Origin: Gorsachius magnificus
Taxonomy: Eukaryota; Chordata; Aves; Pelecaniformes; Ardeidae
DNA: 64,000 nt
Direction: 5' to 3'
Assembly: GCA_034008185.1 (NCBI GenBank)
Contig: CM067083.1
Coordinates: 124,824,337-124,888,336, forward strand
Numbering within the stretch: position 1 is the stretch's first letter; every line of letters starts with the position of its first letter. A model generated the notes under the pieces. The model searched no databases. It was not told the DNA's origin and was given only the letters and a program-made list of their open reading frames with translations. Both the position numbers and the translations under genes were made by a program. Shown here piece by piece: positions 43,001 to 54,720 of the stretch.

Positions 43001-46000
43001 CTGAGCTGGGGGCACAAGGGCAGGGTGAGGAGGGGGACATGGGGATGGGGTGCACCTCTCCATGGGCTGCATGGCCACCCAACAGGACAGGGTGCTTTGC
43101 ACAGCAGGAGGAGGGTACCTGACCTAAAATCCCCCCATCCGCTATGCAGCCTTGCTAATTGCTTTAACGATCGGCCGTGCACGGGGCCGTGCACAATTAT
43201 GGGCTGCCTGGATGGAGGCTGGAGTAGGCTCAGCCCTGCTGGCACCCAGGCTGGTGGCTCACCATGTCCACGATGTCGGCCATGGTGACAATGACGATGG
43301 CGGCCATGGCCCAGGTGTTGCGTGCCCAGCGAGTCCTGTCAATCCAGGTGGAGAAGGCCACAAGCTTTTTGGGGAAGACCTGCAGGGAAAGGAAGGCGGG
43401 GAGGGGTTCACCCAGGCAGGACACGGTGGTGGGACATCACAGTGTCCCATCACCATGAGCCTGTCCTGTCTCACCCGGGGGAATATGGCAGCCAACGAGC
43501 AGAGTGTGAGGATGAGCAGCAGGATCTCCCCCACCACGAAGGTCACGTAGTTGGCCACCAACCTGCCAAAAGGCCAAAAGGGGATGGGGTTGAAGCTCAG
43601 TGGGGCTGAGTGCATCTTGGGGCCACCCATCCCCACCTTCTCACCGTACCAGGGGTCGATGAAGACCTCCACCAAGGCGGTGAAGAAGAGGACGACGCAG
43701 GAGCAGCTGAAGGCGGCCCCGCTCTGTTTCTCCTTCTCCACCGAGTAGCGCGTCTCCATCTCGGGGTCGATGAAGCGCATGGAGAGACGGAAGGTGCTCT
43801 TCCCCTTCAGCCTATCGGCAACACCGCCCGTCACCGCTCAGCGGCACCAGGGACCTGCCAAGCCGGACTGGGACGCGCCGCTGGCTGGGGTGACTCACGC
43901 CTGGACAGACTCGCGCTCCAGCAAGGCTTCGTTGAGCAGCTTGTTGAGCTCCTGCTCGTTCTGCGAGGCGTCGATCACCCGCTCAGCCAGGTCCCGCAGC
44001 CGCAGCCGCCGCCGCGGGTTGGGGAAAGAGGGGTTCACCGCCTGCCCGCACAACCACCACGTCAGCAAGACCACACTGGCACCGGGGGGGGGGGGTTCGT
44101 CCACCCCGGTGTGGCTTTCAGGAGCCCTCCAAAGGCAGGTGAGCTGCTGGAAGAGGGATGCTTCGTGTGGGCTGTACCTCTCCATCCTCCTCGCCGCTCT
44201 CCAGGGCGCCCCTCACCCTGGTGTCGGGCTCCTCAGGCTCCTCGGGGCTGGCGCAGGCCAGGCTGAGGCTGCCGTTGCGCTCCTTGGTGTTGACCAACGG
44301 TGGGGAGCCACCATGGGACGAGGTCAACGACAGCTTCTGCAAGGTGGAAGGTGGTGGGGTCATGGTGGGGTGTGTGTCGCCCCACCCCGGCTCACCGCGG
44401 CACCGCCACTGCCACTCACCACCCCATTGATGCCGTTGCGCAGGGGCTGCTTGGGGACCACGACGAGGTAGGTGAGGATGCCCTTCTCCTTCAGGTACTC
44501 GCAGCGTGAGCCACCTTCACCTGGCTCCACCTCAAACTCGCCCTTCAGGCAATCCATGGTGCTCTGCGAGATGTGCACCCGCCTGCCAGCGCCGGGCGAC
44601 AGCGTCACCCTTGGGTGCAGGGCACCACCCCCCGTCCCCGTCTCCCACCTTCCCCCCCCCCGGAGATGCTCACCCGGGGATGCCGCCCGCCTCCATCTTG
44701 TTGGCCACGGTGACGTCAGTGGACCACACGTCGTACTGCCAGCGCTTCTGGCCCAGCACGCCCCCCAGCACCGTCCCGCTGTGCACCCCCACCCGCATGT
44801 CCACTGCCGTCTTCGTCTTCTCCCGCACGTAACTGCGGGGGTGGGAAGACAAGGATGATATGGGGGCAACCCCCAACCCATCCCTGCTCCACCCTACAGC
44901 TCATCCCCACCCTGGGTCTCCCCTCATCATTAATTATCCCCCCCCCCTTCATATTTTAACGCATTCTGCAGAGGCTGGACCCCCACAGCCCCCAGGCTGC
45001 ACCCCAGCCCATCAGGACCCCCTGCCTACCCTGACACCCCTCCCTGGGGGTGACTGGCCCCCCCTTCCCAAGAAGAAAGCCCTTACGAAATGGCCTCCAC
45101 CATGGCCAGCCCCATCATGATGGAGCAGACGGCATGGTCCTCCCGGTACTCGGGCAGCCCACAGATGCAGTAGTAGCAGTCGCCCAGGATCTTGATGCGC
45201 AGCTGGTGGTATTTCTGGGGGGGATGGAGGGGGGGCACAATATCAGCCCCACCACCACCACCACCACCATCTGGGAACCCCCCCAGCCCTCACGCCACCC
45301 CCATCCCTTTCCCAGGCTGACCTTGACCCACGCAGAGGTCTCCTGCGGCCCAGCGGGGACACAAATAATCGGATTTTTTTCCATTCCCACCCTGCCTCCC
45401 TCGAGGGCTCGGCCGGGAGCCCGGCTGCACCCCAGCTGGCGGGGCGTGTGTGTGTGTGGGGGGGGGGTGGACGGGACCCTTCCCAGCTCTATTTTTGCAG
45501 CCCAGGGCAGGGCACCTCCAGCATCCCGGAGCAGTAATGCTTTGATCTCCTCATCCCCATCCCAGGAGGCACCTTTCGGCTGGGGCCGGGGCAGGGTGCT
45601 GGCTGAGAGCTGACCCACTCATTCCATGCCAGGCAGGGGCCAGGGAAGTGGGGGGGGGGGGCACTCACGGCTGCCAGCTTGTCGAAGCGGGCGAAGAGCT
45701 CGTTGAGGAGCTTCACCAGCTCCTGGGCGCTGCAGGACGAGGAGAGCTGGGTGAAGCCCACGATGTCCGCGAAGAGGATGCTGCGGGGAGCAAGGGCGAG
45801 CGGCTGAGCCCCGGTGCCCCCCCCTCCTCCTCCCATTCCCCGCTCTTCTTTTTTGCCGGGGCACCCGCGCCGGAGGAAAGGCTGTTTTGGGATGCAGCTG
45901 AAAGCGATGCTCTGCAAACCATGGCTGGAGCAAAAAGGGGCCCCAAGTCGTGGCGTGGCTGGTGGCCGTCCCCGTCACCCTTTGCTTTAGCTGCAAACCA

Positions 46001-49000
46001 CCCCAATCTCTCCCTCCTTCCTAGCCCAGGGCTGCAAAATGCACATTTCTGCACAAAAACTGGAGGGTTTTTTCCCCGCACGGTGAAGGGACGGTCCTAC
46101 CTGACATTCTCGTGGCGGTACATGTACATGGTGTTGAACTGCTGCATCTCCTTCTGGCTCGGGTCCTTCTTCATGTCCTTCAGCATCTCATCGGCCACGT
46201 GCTTGGGCAGGATGGAGAGCATCAGCCGCTCCTGGGGGATGGGGCAGGGAAGGGAGTTCACCACAACGCGAAGCCAAGCCCGTGCCAAGCGCAGCAACGC
46301 GTGGTGCAAATGCATGGCGCAAATGTGCAGTGCAAATGCGAAATCTAAATGCAGAGGCAGGGTACAAATGCACAGTCTATATGCATGATGCAAACGCACG
46401 GTGCAAATGTATGGTGCAAATGTGCAGTGCAAATGCACGGTGCAAATGTGCGGTGCAAATGCAAAATCCAAATGCAAATGCATGGTGCAAATGCACGGTG
46501 CAAATACATGGTGCAAACACATGGTCTAAATGCACGGTAGAAATGCATGGTACAAATGCATGGTGCAAATGCACGATGCAAGTACATGGTGCAAACACAC
46601 AGGCTAAATGCATAATGCAAATGCATGTCAAAATCACACGGCAAAGCATGTGCAAATGCAGGTAAATGCAGGTCAAATGCACTGGCTAAACACATGGTGC
46701 AAACACCCGGTGCACGTGCTATGGTCTGAGCGCTCCCCTCTCCATGGGGACAGAGAGCAGCAAAGTGACATTTCCAAGCTCCTGGGCCCTCACTGCTGGA
46801 GGTGGCATCCCCAGAGGACCCCAGGGCCCAGCCAGGCCTTTAGCCCAACCTCTCGGCCACACATGAGGAGGGAGCAGGTGGATCAAGCCACGGGTGAAAC
46901 AGGAGCTTTTCCTCCAGGCGGGGAGACTAAGCTCAGAGCGGGGTGTCCCAGGCACACCGGGGAGCTGGGAGCCATCACCTCGACTCCAAACCTGCACCCA
47001 TGGGTGGAGGGAATGTACCCAGGGGTGACAGGTCCCCCTTGCTGATGCTCTGCCGGGGATGCCAGCCACTGCTTTTACCATTTTCCTCCCTAATTTACAG
47101 GTTCCCATCAAGATTTTTGCAAGTGGGAATAAATCCCAGCCAGTGGAATATGGGAGGGTGGCAGTTTTGGGGCACTGCAGCCACCACCCTGTCCCCGGAG
47201 CCATGGGAAGGAGGGACAGTCCCCCACACCGATTTGGACACTGGCTGAGGAGCTGCAAAATTCGCTTGTGCACCCCAGATGCCTTCTGCAGGCGTGATAC
47301 AGAGCCCAGCCCCTGGCTGGGAGCTTGAGAATTAAAATGCATTGAGTTGGCCAAGGTTTTATCAGCCCAAATCTAAACCTGGGACATGGTGCTGAGAGCG
47401 ACCTCAGGGTCTGCACCAATGTCCCCCAAGGTCCCTGTGAGCTTCTCCAGCGTGTCCTGCCTGGGGGTGGGTCAGGCCTGGGTGTATGGAGCTGGGTTAA
47501 GCCACGCCAGGGAGGATTTATCAATTTAAAAGTGCAATGGGTACCCCACATCCATGCGTGGGACTCGACCAAGGTCCCCCAGGAGTATCAAGCCCACTTG
47601 GGGACATTGTACCCATTGCTGTCCCCGCTGGCCCTGTAGCCCCGGAGCCGGAGAAGGGATAGAGCTGCCCGGCTGGCCGTGGGGATCTGCACTAAACGTA
47701 ACTCACTCCGTTAATGAAGTGGGGTTTCCCCTGGGACTGGGGGGGTTCTGTGCGCAGCCGCAGCAGGGCTGTTGCTGGAGGAACAGCGCTGTGGCCCCGG
47801 CCCCGTCCCCATCCCCAGGGGCTGCCGGTGGGGAGCTCCCCAGCTCCTCTCGGCTCCCGTCAACCTTAGCTCTGCCCGCGGGGCTGCCGGCTTGGCCACC
47901 ACGGATGGCCTGGAGGGATGGATCCAGCCGCCAGCATCGCTCCCTGCCCTGCGCCCCCCCTGCCCCGAGCAACTCAGCCTCACGCCAGCAGCCTTTCCTG
48001 CAAGATCACAGGCTATTTTTAGCTCAGTTCCCTAAGGAAACAGAGCTCATGTGATAATAATTCCTTCCTATACCCCTCTGAACCCACAAGCTGGGGCCTC
48101 AAAGGTGCTCTCACTCACAGCATCCCCCAGGATTTGCCCCCATCACCCAAATCCCTCCCTGGCCCTAACCCCTTATTAGACATCAGAGCATCCACCCAGG
48201 GTTCACAGCAGAGAGGATGCCGGTGGCGCTGGCCCAGCCCCGCCACGTGTCTCCTGTTGCCATTGGGAGCAAATTGCTGGCAGCGGATCAACCAGATAAG
48301 AGATGGGAAATGGGGAGAGAGGCCCCAGATAAGGCGCTAAAATTAGCCCAGCTCATCACCGGACAGTGGCTGGAGACAACGGGGCTTTGAAAGAGCTGGC
48401 TGGCACCAAGGATGCCTGTCCCCCTCCCACCACTCCTCTTGCCGGGCCACCATGGAACAGTGCCGGCAGAGCCGCGTGCGTGGGGCTGCGCCGTGGCGGG
48501 CATCGCTCCTGGGATGGGGACATGCTGCATGGCCCTGGATGGGGATGGGGACCTGCCACGTGGCCATGCCTGGGGATGGGGACATGCTGCATGGCCCTGC
48601 ATGGGGATGGGGACCTGATGTGTGGCCGTGCCTGGGGGACAAGGACTTGCTGGATGGCTGTGCCTGGGGACAAGGACCTGCCATGTGGCCCTGCCTGGGG
48701 ATGGGGACATGCTGCATGGCCCTGCATAGGGATAGGGACCTGCTGTGTGGCTGTGCCTGGGGATGGGGACCTGCTGCATGGCCCTGGATGGGGATGGGGA
48801 CCTGCCGCGTGGCCATGCCTGGGGATGGGGACCTGCGCGTCCTGGGGATGGGGACATGCTGCGTGGCCCTGCCTGGGGATGGGGACCTGCCGTGTGGCCA
48901 TGCCTGGGGATGGGGACCTGCCGTGTGGCCATGCCTGGGGATGGGGACCTGCTGCATGGCCCTGGATGGGGATGGGGACCTGCCGTGTGGCCATGCTTGG

Positions 49001-52000
49001 GGATGGGGACCTGCCATGTGGCTGTGCCTGGGGACAAGGACCTGCTGCATGGCCCTGCATGGGGACAAGAACTTGCTGTGTGGCTATGCCTGGGGACAAG
49101 GACCTGCTGCGTGGCCACTGCCGAAGGCCAGCCAGACATGCGGGGAAGGGCCTGCTGGGGGCACATGGCAGCTGGGGGGGGGGGGGGGCCATGGCAGGAG
49201 CTGGGAGGCCCTGGGAGAGGACAGTCACATGGAGAGTCCCCAAACTGAGCACAGGGTGCAAAGCTGCAAATGTATTTCCCACTTTGGGTCCTCCTGTCCC
49301 CACCGCCACCTGCCACGGTCCCTCCGCACCACGCAGGGCGCAGGCTGCGGGTGCCTTATCCATGTCCCAAAGCCACCTCGGTGTCCATCGCTGTCTCCTG
49401 CCCTGTCCCCACGTTGTCCCCTTGCCCAGCCGTGGCTCCTACCTGCTGCTGGCTCTGCTCCTCCAGGTTGAGCTTGACCTCGAGGGACTGGCGCGCTTCG
49501 AGGAAGGCTTTGCGGTGCTTGCGGTCGGCCATGTAGTAGGACATGGTGCCCACCGTGATGGTGCAAAGGTAGATGGCAACGTTGGAGAGGATCTTTGGGG
49601 ACAGAGAAAAGGAAATGGGGGTGAGCGGAGCCGCGGGGAAGCCCGTGCAGGGACGGCGCCGGTGTCACCATGAGTCCCTGTTTGGGTAGCAGAGCCTGAT
49701 AGATGAGAGCGGAAAAAAATATTCAAATGCTGCAGGAGGACATAAAATTCACCCTGGGGATAAATCACCAAGCCACGGCCACTGTTAACTGCTGGGGGGA
49801 CTCACTGGAGACTGGGGGGACTCACTGGAGACCGGGGGGACCATCACAGTGGCTCCGCAGGAGGGGTCCTCAGCTGGGAATCACACCTTGAGCATCCCAG
49901 GAGACCTCGTGGTCCCTGTGGGCTGACTCCGCTTCATTAAAACTTGCAGAGATGTTTTGGAAAAAGGCAGCAGGCGGCAGGGGCTGGGTGCAGCCCCGGG
50001 GGAAGGCGCTGCCGAAGGCGAGGGGCTCCCAGGGGCTCATGTGCCACCCGCTCCCCCCCACCCCTGCCACGGGAATCGCACCCCTTTGTGCAGAAAAAGT
50101 GAATGAAACCACGGTCAAACCCTAAAATCATGTATTTACTCATGCTCCTGCCCCTCTACATCCCTCTCAATGGCCAGAAATATGGGCGTGAGCCTGCAGT
50201 GCCAGAGATGGGTGCCCCTGGGTGTTGCTGGCTGTCACGACCTTTGGGGATTCAAGGGAGCGTGGCGTGGGGGGCTCGCTGCCTCGTCCCAAAGGCTGGA
50301 CCCTGTCCCTATGGGCAGAACCCTGTCCTGTCCCACAGGCTGGATCCCAGCTCCATGGGCTGGATCCCACCCTCTAGGCTGGATCCCAGCTCCATGGGCT
50401 GGACCCATCCCATCCCACGGGCTGGACCCTGTCCCTGCAGCCCAGGAGGGGACAGAGCCAATTTGCAGCTGGGAGTAACGAGCCCTTCGTGGAAAATATG
50501 ACTGATGAGGGAAAGCTGAAAGAATTCAGTTTGTTTAGTCTAGAAAGGGGAAGAGCAAGAGTGACGGGGAGCTCCAGTGATGCCAAAGGGGCGATGGGGA
50601 CATGGAGGTGTCCCCCACGCCGTGGGCCACAGGCCATGTGCCACAGCCGGCGTGGAGGAGGCAGCAGGAAGAGCATGGGGGGATCCCCGGGAAGCCCCTG
50701 CAGCAGACGCCGAGCAAGGAGCCATCTGGAGGTGGGCACAGAGAAGAACCCCCCAAAACAAGCAGCCACTTGCTATTTTTAACTAGCCTCTCAGGTTGTC
50801 ATGACAACGGGCCACTCTACCGGGGCCGGATGGGCACGGGGCAGCCAGGCACAGCCGGACCACCAGAAACCCTGGGGACCCCCTCGCCCGGCACCACACC
50901 GCACGGCCGCTTCCCACGCCAAGCATCTTCCGGCTCCATCCTGCAGCCATGCCATGGATGCTCGGTCCCCAAAAACCTCTCCCAGCACAGCCCGAGCTGC
51001 AAAACACCTCCAGGCACCCCAAACATCGCGGGGGAAACCCCGACATGGAGGAGACCCCACTCCGGGCACCGGTTATTATAAGCGCTCAGTAATTTGCGGG
51101 CAGCAAGAGCAAGGCACGTGCGGTGGCACAAGCCTTATCCCTCCTTCCCCATCCAGCCCCATCCATGCTCTGCAGGAAAGGTCCCAGCGGGATGCGCCGG
51201 GGCCATCCAAACCAGGAACGGGTCATCGGCCAAGCCCGAGGATGCTTCGCAGCGGGTTTGCGCACAACCGCAGCAGATTCGGCCCCAAACGCCGCCGAAC
51301 CCCGACCCCCTGCCACGGTTCAGCCTCCGGGCGCCTCCTCACCGGCCGGCAGCGGGGCAGAAGCTGCCGGCATCTCTCGTGAACCCCCCCTCCGGGCTGC
51401 GCCGGCCCCGCTCAAGCGACATCCTCCGGTTCATCCTATTAATAGCAGTGCCCTCCGGGAGCCGCACCAGCGGCTATAATAATAAAGCATATGATGTTTA
51501 TTTCTGGACATAATGTTCCTCCTTTTGCAGCAGGCAGAGGCTGAGGCATGCGGCGTTGCCAAGGTTTTACCGGCCCCGGACTCTCCGTGCCACGGCAATG
51601 ATTAACGCGGCGGCGGCGGCGCATGCCTGCTGCCAGCCAGGGGGGGATGCCCACATGCCCCCTCGCCTCCCGCATCCCGGGGCTGGTGGCAGCGAGAGGT
51701 TTCCTTGCCTTCGGATGGGCCACGTGCAGCATTTGCAGCCCAGATAGGGAGCGGAACCTGGGAAAGCCGCTGCCACACCGGGATTTTTCCCGCTGGCGTG
51801 GCCGGGCATCGCCAGGAGAGCGCCCATGCTGCTGCCCCAGCGTGCCCCAAAAAATGCTTTTCTTTGCAAAATCCTGTGCGATGGCAGGAGATCCCCCATG
51901 CCAGGGGACCAGCCCCAAACCATACGCCCCAGGGACAGGGAAAAAAATCTGTATTGTTGGGGTTTTTGGAGAACAGGCTCCATTTTCCAAACTCCTGGTG

Positions 52001-53868
52001 TGACCGTGGGAGTCCCCCCTCCCAAAACCTTCCAAAAAGCAAATAAATAATCCCTCCCCATCTCTCTCTTCCTATTTAGGCTGGGAGCAGCTGGAGGTCG
52101 TCTAGGACCTGACCCGGAGCATCCCAAATTCCCATAGCATCCTCCCACGGAGCGCAGACCATTATGGGGCACAGAGGATGCTTCCAGCGGGATTTTCCCT
52201 GCTGCCGTCAGCAGCCACCAGCACACAAGTTTTCAGCTCTGGCTTCTTCCACCCCCCCTGCCCCTGCATCCCACCCCGGCCATGGAAAGGCTTCCCAGAT
52301 CGACGGGTGCGTGGCCAACCAGTGGGGACATCAGTGGGAGGAAAGGGACTTGGCCAAGCCGTGAAAAACCACTGATTTAGGGAATAAAAGCAGTCTCTAG
52401 CTGCTCCAGGCAGGTATTTCCCAGGAAACATTAAGAGCCTGATGGGCCACAACCGCTCTCCCCCCGCCTGCCCACTGCGTCCCCTCCTTTGCTGCGTGCG
52501 TGAAGGGTGGCCTGTCTCTGGGGCCATGTTGGGCTTGGGGACATGGTTTCTCCAGCTTTGCTGGTGCAGAAAATCACCCCAAAGCATCCCCAGCTCTGCC
52601 CCAGGCGCGGGGCTGGGTGATGGGCATCGCCCAGGGACCAAGCTGGGGCCGAGCAGCCACCCGGCTCCTTCCTCCTGGGAAAGCTCCAGTGGCTGTTTGC
52701 AAGCCAGGAAGCTGGGCTCCTGCCACATTTCTGCTAAAAATGGCCATTTTTAGCCATTTTTGCAATTGAAAGGGAAATCGGCACAAGCAAGCCCGCTGGG
52801 AAGGGTGGACGGGGGAGCCCACAGTCCACCGTGCCTCAGTTTCCCCAGCAGCCCAACCGCAGCCCATGTGTCCACGCACTCCGGGTGGCTCCTGGGGCCA
52901 GATCCGTGCTTGCGGGGCCGGGTCTGTGGCCATGTGTCCCAGCACGGGAAGGTGCTCCTGCACTCCCCAGCACCCCATTCCCCATGTGGGTTGATCCCTG
53001 GATGTGTTTTGGGGATCCCCCTGCTCCCAGCAAACACCACCCTCAGCTCGCAGTGTCCGGATCAAACCCGGCTTTAGGGTCAGGGCATAGGGACAGGGAT
53101 GGACCCCACTCATGGAAACACCAAATGGGGATGATTTGCCTGTCACCCACCACCACCCCAGGGGACTCCCCCATCCCCCCCGCCGGCCCCGTACCTGTCT
53201 CAGGAGCGCGCCCTCGTCCAGGGCGTCCTGCCGCTGCTGGGCGACGGTGACACCGAGCACCAGCGTGTGAATGCCGCAGGAGACAGCGGTGATGAGCACG
53301 ATGGGCGCCAAGCGCAGTGGCAGCGTGATGAAGAAGGAGAAGACGAAGAAAGCCTGCCAGCCCACCGTGTCGCTGGCCTCGGGCGAGCGGGAGAAGTTGA
53401 GACCCAGGTAGCAGAAGATCTGGGCCAAGATGAAGACCCAGAGGACGTAGGGCAGGAACCTGCGGGCCACCCGCTCGGGGAGCAGCTTGTACTTGCAGAG
53501 GATGAAGAGCAGCACGTGGGCGACCAGCCCGGCCGCCGCCGCCAGCACCGGGGCCAGCTTGTCGGCGGCGTAGACCACGGCGCACATGACGAGGACGTAG
53601 CAGTCGAAGAGGGCGGCGAAGACCACCAGCACCAGGAGGGTCTCGTGGCGTTGGCGTCGGAAATAAGTCTGGTAGAGGTTCTCCAGGGACTCGGGAGCGA
53701 AGGTGAGGCGCATGAAGCGGGGTAGACAGAGGCAGGGTCCCGAGCTGCGCACCGTCACCTCGTGGGTCCACCCACGCCGTGCTCGGGGTCCGATGGCAGG
53801 CTCACCGAGTAGTCGGCGGAGTACTCGGCCGAGCACTCGGGCTCCGAAAAAGCCCTGTTTCTGGGCAT
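40072..53868 (-). CDS. ADCY3: Adenylate cyclase 3 (two apparent 1-base deletions)
   Basis: ADCY3 is a membrane adenylyl cyclase making cAMP in primary cilia and olfactory cilia. Twenty coding exons (minus strand): 53195-53868, 49443-49592, 46101-46231, 45669-45780, 45087-45214, 44674-44832, 44420-44582, 44178-44336, 43899-44041, 43650-43811, 43475-43562, 43263-43379, 42746-43005, 42580-42661, 41981-42139, 41574-41719, 41330-41443, 41133-41259, 40514-40638 and 40072-40254. Total 3382 nt; adding the two missing bases gives 3384 nt, 1127 residues (human 1144). Order: cytosolic N-terminus, six membrane segments (exon 1 into exon 2), C1a ([23 protein letters not shown]), variable C1b, second membrane block, C2a ([42 protein letters not shown]). 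Exons 1 and 16 each lack one base; all others are in frame. Confidence 0.93.
40639..41132. other. ADCY3 intron 18 with CR1 against the splice donor
   Basis: The intron is about half CR1 (40855-41129). The 5' splice donor (GTGAGT on the minus strand, at 41127-41132) directly abuts the CR1 terminus. Confidence 0.85.
40855..41129 (+). mobile_element. CR1 LINE, 3' end fragment, antisense in ADCY3 intron 18
   Basis: It runs from gttgtgccagggcagggtgagg to the terminal aaaccattccatgattctgtga. It is more GC-rich than the other CR1 tails, with many T-to-G or A-to-G differences. Confidence 0.88.
41574..41719 (-). CDS. ADCY3: ADCY3 exon 16 (C2a start) with a 1-base deletion
   Basis: The exon should run ELYSQ(S/T)Y then [17 protein letters not shown]. 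The DNA reads GAGCTGTACAGCCAGTCCTA directly followed by GACGAGATC, so the Tyr codon has only two bases and a TAG forms in the opening frame. The shift is at 41699-41701. Exon length is 146 while its neighbours require 147. The rest of the exon is intact and conserved. Confidence 0.9.
41720..46100. other. ADCY3 short introns 3-15
   Basis: Compact introns lie between exons 3 and 16, most of 80-450 bp and one of only 84 bp (42662-42745). No transposon is recognised. C- and G-rich runs are common, for example at 44084-44096 and 45651-45660. Confidence 0.7.
45087..45780 (-). CDS. ADCY3: ADCY3 exons 4-5, catalytic core of C1a
   Basis: Exon 4 (45669-45780) encodes [15 protein letters not shown], whose Asp binds one of the two Mg ions, and [11 protein letters not shown]. 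Exon 5 (45087-45214) encodes [16 protein letters not shown], whose second Asp (GDCY) binds the other metal, and [11 protein letters not shown]. All catalytic positions are kept, which argues against the gene being a decayed copy. Confidence 0.92.
46300..46724. repeat. 13-bp minisatellite built on gtgcaaatgcatg
   Basis: Roughly thirty degenerate units, of which about 13 contain exact TGCAAAT and at least two contain the full octamer ATGCAAAT (near 46471 and 46615). It starts about 70 bp from the 5' end of ADCY3 exon 3 (46231), on the intron side. Confidence 0.88.
48515..49125. repeat. 31-bp minisatellite, about 20 copies
   Basis: Unit close to gcctggggatggggacctgc followed by cgtgtggccat; starts at 48871, 48902 and 48933 show the 31-base period. 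Some copies replace gatgggg with gacaagg. The unit has no stop in any frame, which explains the long open frames on both strands. Confidence 0.92.
49593..53194. other. ADCY3 intron 1
   Basis: A 3.6 kb intron. It contains a short repeat of ggctggatcccagctccatg at 50338-50430 and a possible old CR1 trace at 50500-50580. Nothing else is supported. Confidence 0.6.
50500..50580 (+). mobile_element. Possible ancient CR1 fragment
   Basis: The stretch gatgagggaaagctgaaagaattcagtttgtttagtctagaaaggg resembles the CR1 segment gaggaaaggctgagggagctgggcttgttcagcctggagaag at low identity. Confidence 0.4.
53195..53868 (-). CDS. ADCY3: ADCY3 coding exon 1 with a 1-base deletion
   Basis: It starts [11 protein letters not shown] at 53868 and continues through [21 protein letters not shown]. 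The frame then shifts, and [18 protein letters not shown] continues in the next frame. The shift sits at about 53765-53778 (plus-strand ggtccacccacgcc), where five bases stand in place of six. Exon length is 674, one short of 675, although both ends need phase 0. After the shift come [15 protein letters not shown] and the first membrane block. In the frame as written, the reading ends at a TGA just after the shift. Confidence 0.9.
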
Positions 53869-54720
53869 CGTGCCGCCTTCCCCTCGCTCCGGCCCCGCAG
53901 AAACGCCGCCGTCCCCCCACGCCCCGATGCTCACCGGGCACGGCTCCCACCATCCCCGCCTCACCGGCCACCAAACCGCGAGGCCTTTCCCCTTCTCCTG
54001 CAGCCGTAACCCCAAATCCTGCGTGCCGAGGCGCGGCCGAAGGAGGGAAAGGGGGAGAATTATAAATCAGGGCCGGCGGGGAGGCCGGGGGCCGAGCCAG
54101 CCTGCCTCCCCAGCTCCCTGCCAGCTCTCTCCCCAGCCCTTGCGCACTGCCAGGTTGCAACCGAAGCGACGCGGAGCAGAAAGATGTCGCGATGCCTCCC
54201 TACCCCCCGCCCCCCCCCCCCCCCCGCCTTCCTTCGAGGGCAACCGCTCTGGGGGGCGATCCCCGCCGCTCCGCCTTGGCTTCACCCCCCGGGGGTGGCT
54301 GGAGAAGGACCGGGGGGGCCGCCCCGGAGCCCCCCGGGGAAGGCAGGTGCGGCCCCGCCGCCGGGAGCGATGGGCTTCGCCCCGGCCACCGCCAGCATCC
54401 TCCGGCGGCCGCCGCCGCCCCCGCTCCCTACGCCCGCGGCCGCCCGGCCCCGCCGCCCCCTCCGGCTCCGCGGGGCCCGGGGCGAGGAGGAGGAGGCGGC
54501 GGCGGCGGGGGCATGGTAGCGGCCGGGGAGGAAGGGGGAGCGGGCAGGGCTTCCCCGGGGCCGGGGGCGGGCAGCCAGCGCCGGCCGTGCCGGTACCGGT
54601 GCGCTCCGGTGCGTCCCCCCCTCCGTAACCCGGGGGGGGGGCCCGCCGCCGGGGGGGGGGCGGGCCGGGCGGCTCCCGGGTGGGTTTGGCCCCACTCGTG
54701 GCCCTCCCTCGGCCCCGGTG
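53700..54720. promoter_or_regulatory. CpG island at the ADCY3 5' end
   Basis: Very GC- and CpG-rich sequence spans the ADCY3 start codon and the 850 bp upstream of it, with C and G runs but no TATA box seen. It is probably the promoter and 5' UTR of ADCY3. A non-coding first exon may lie within it, but I cannot place it. Confidence 0.65.

Larger units (their letters stand above)
46232..49442. other. ADCY3 intron 2 with two minisatellites
   Basis: Holds the TGCAAAT-type minisatellite (46300-46724) and the 31-bp minisatellite (48515-49125). The stretch 46730-48510 shows nothing recognised. Long open frames on both strands (up to 435 codons) come from the second minisatellite. Confidence 0.8.

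Noticed and set aside
46282..46695. Cys/His-rich frames that look like zinc-binding repeats
   Set aside because: They are translations of the gtgcaaatgcatg minisatellite, present in several frames and both strands.
48288..49673. Open frames of 435, 342, 339 and 335 codons on both strands
   Set aside because: They arise from a stop-free 31-bp minisatellite; the translations are only repeats of the unit, and real ADCY3 exon 2 overlaps the end in its own frame.
52574..54160. 528-codon minus-strand frame
   Set aside because: Its middle is genuine ADCY3 exon 1 after the frameshift; the ends are intron 1 and the shifted N-terminus plus 5' flank.
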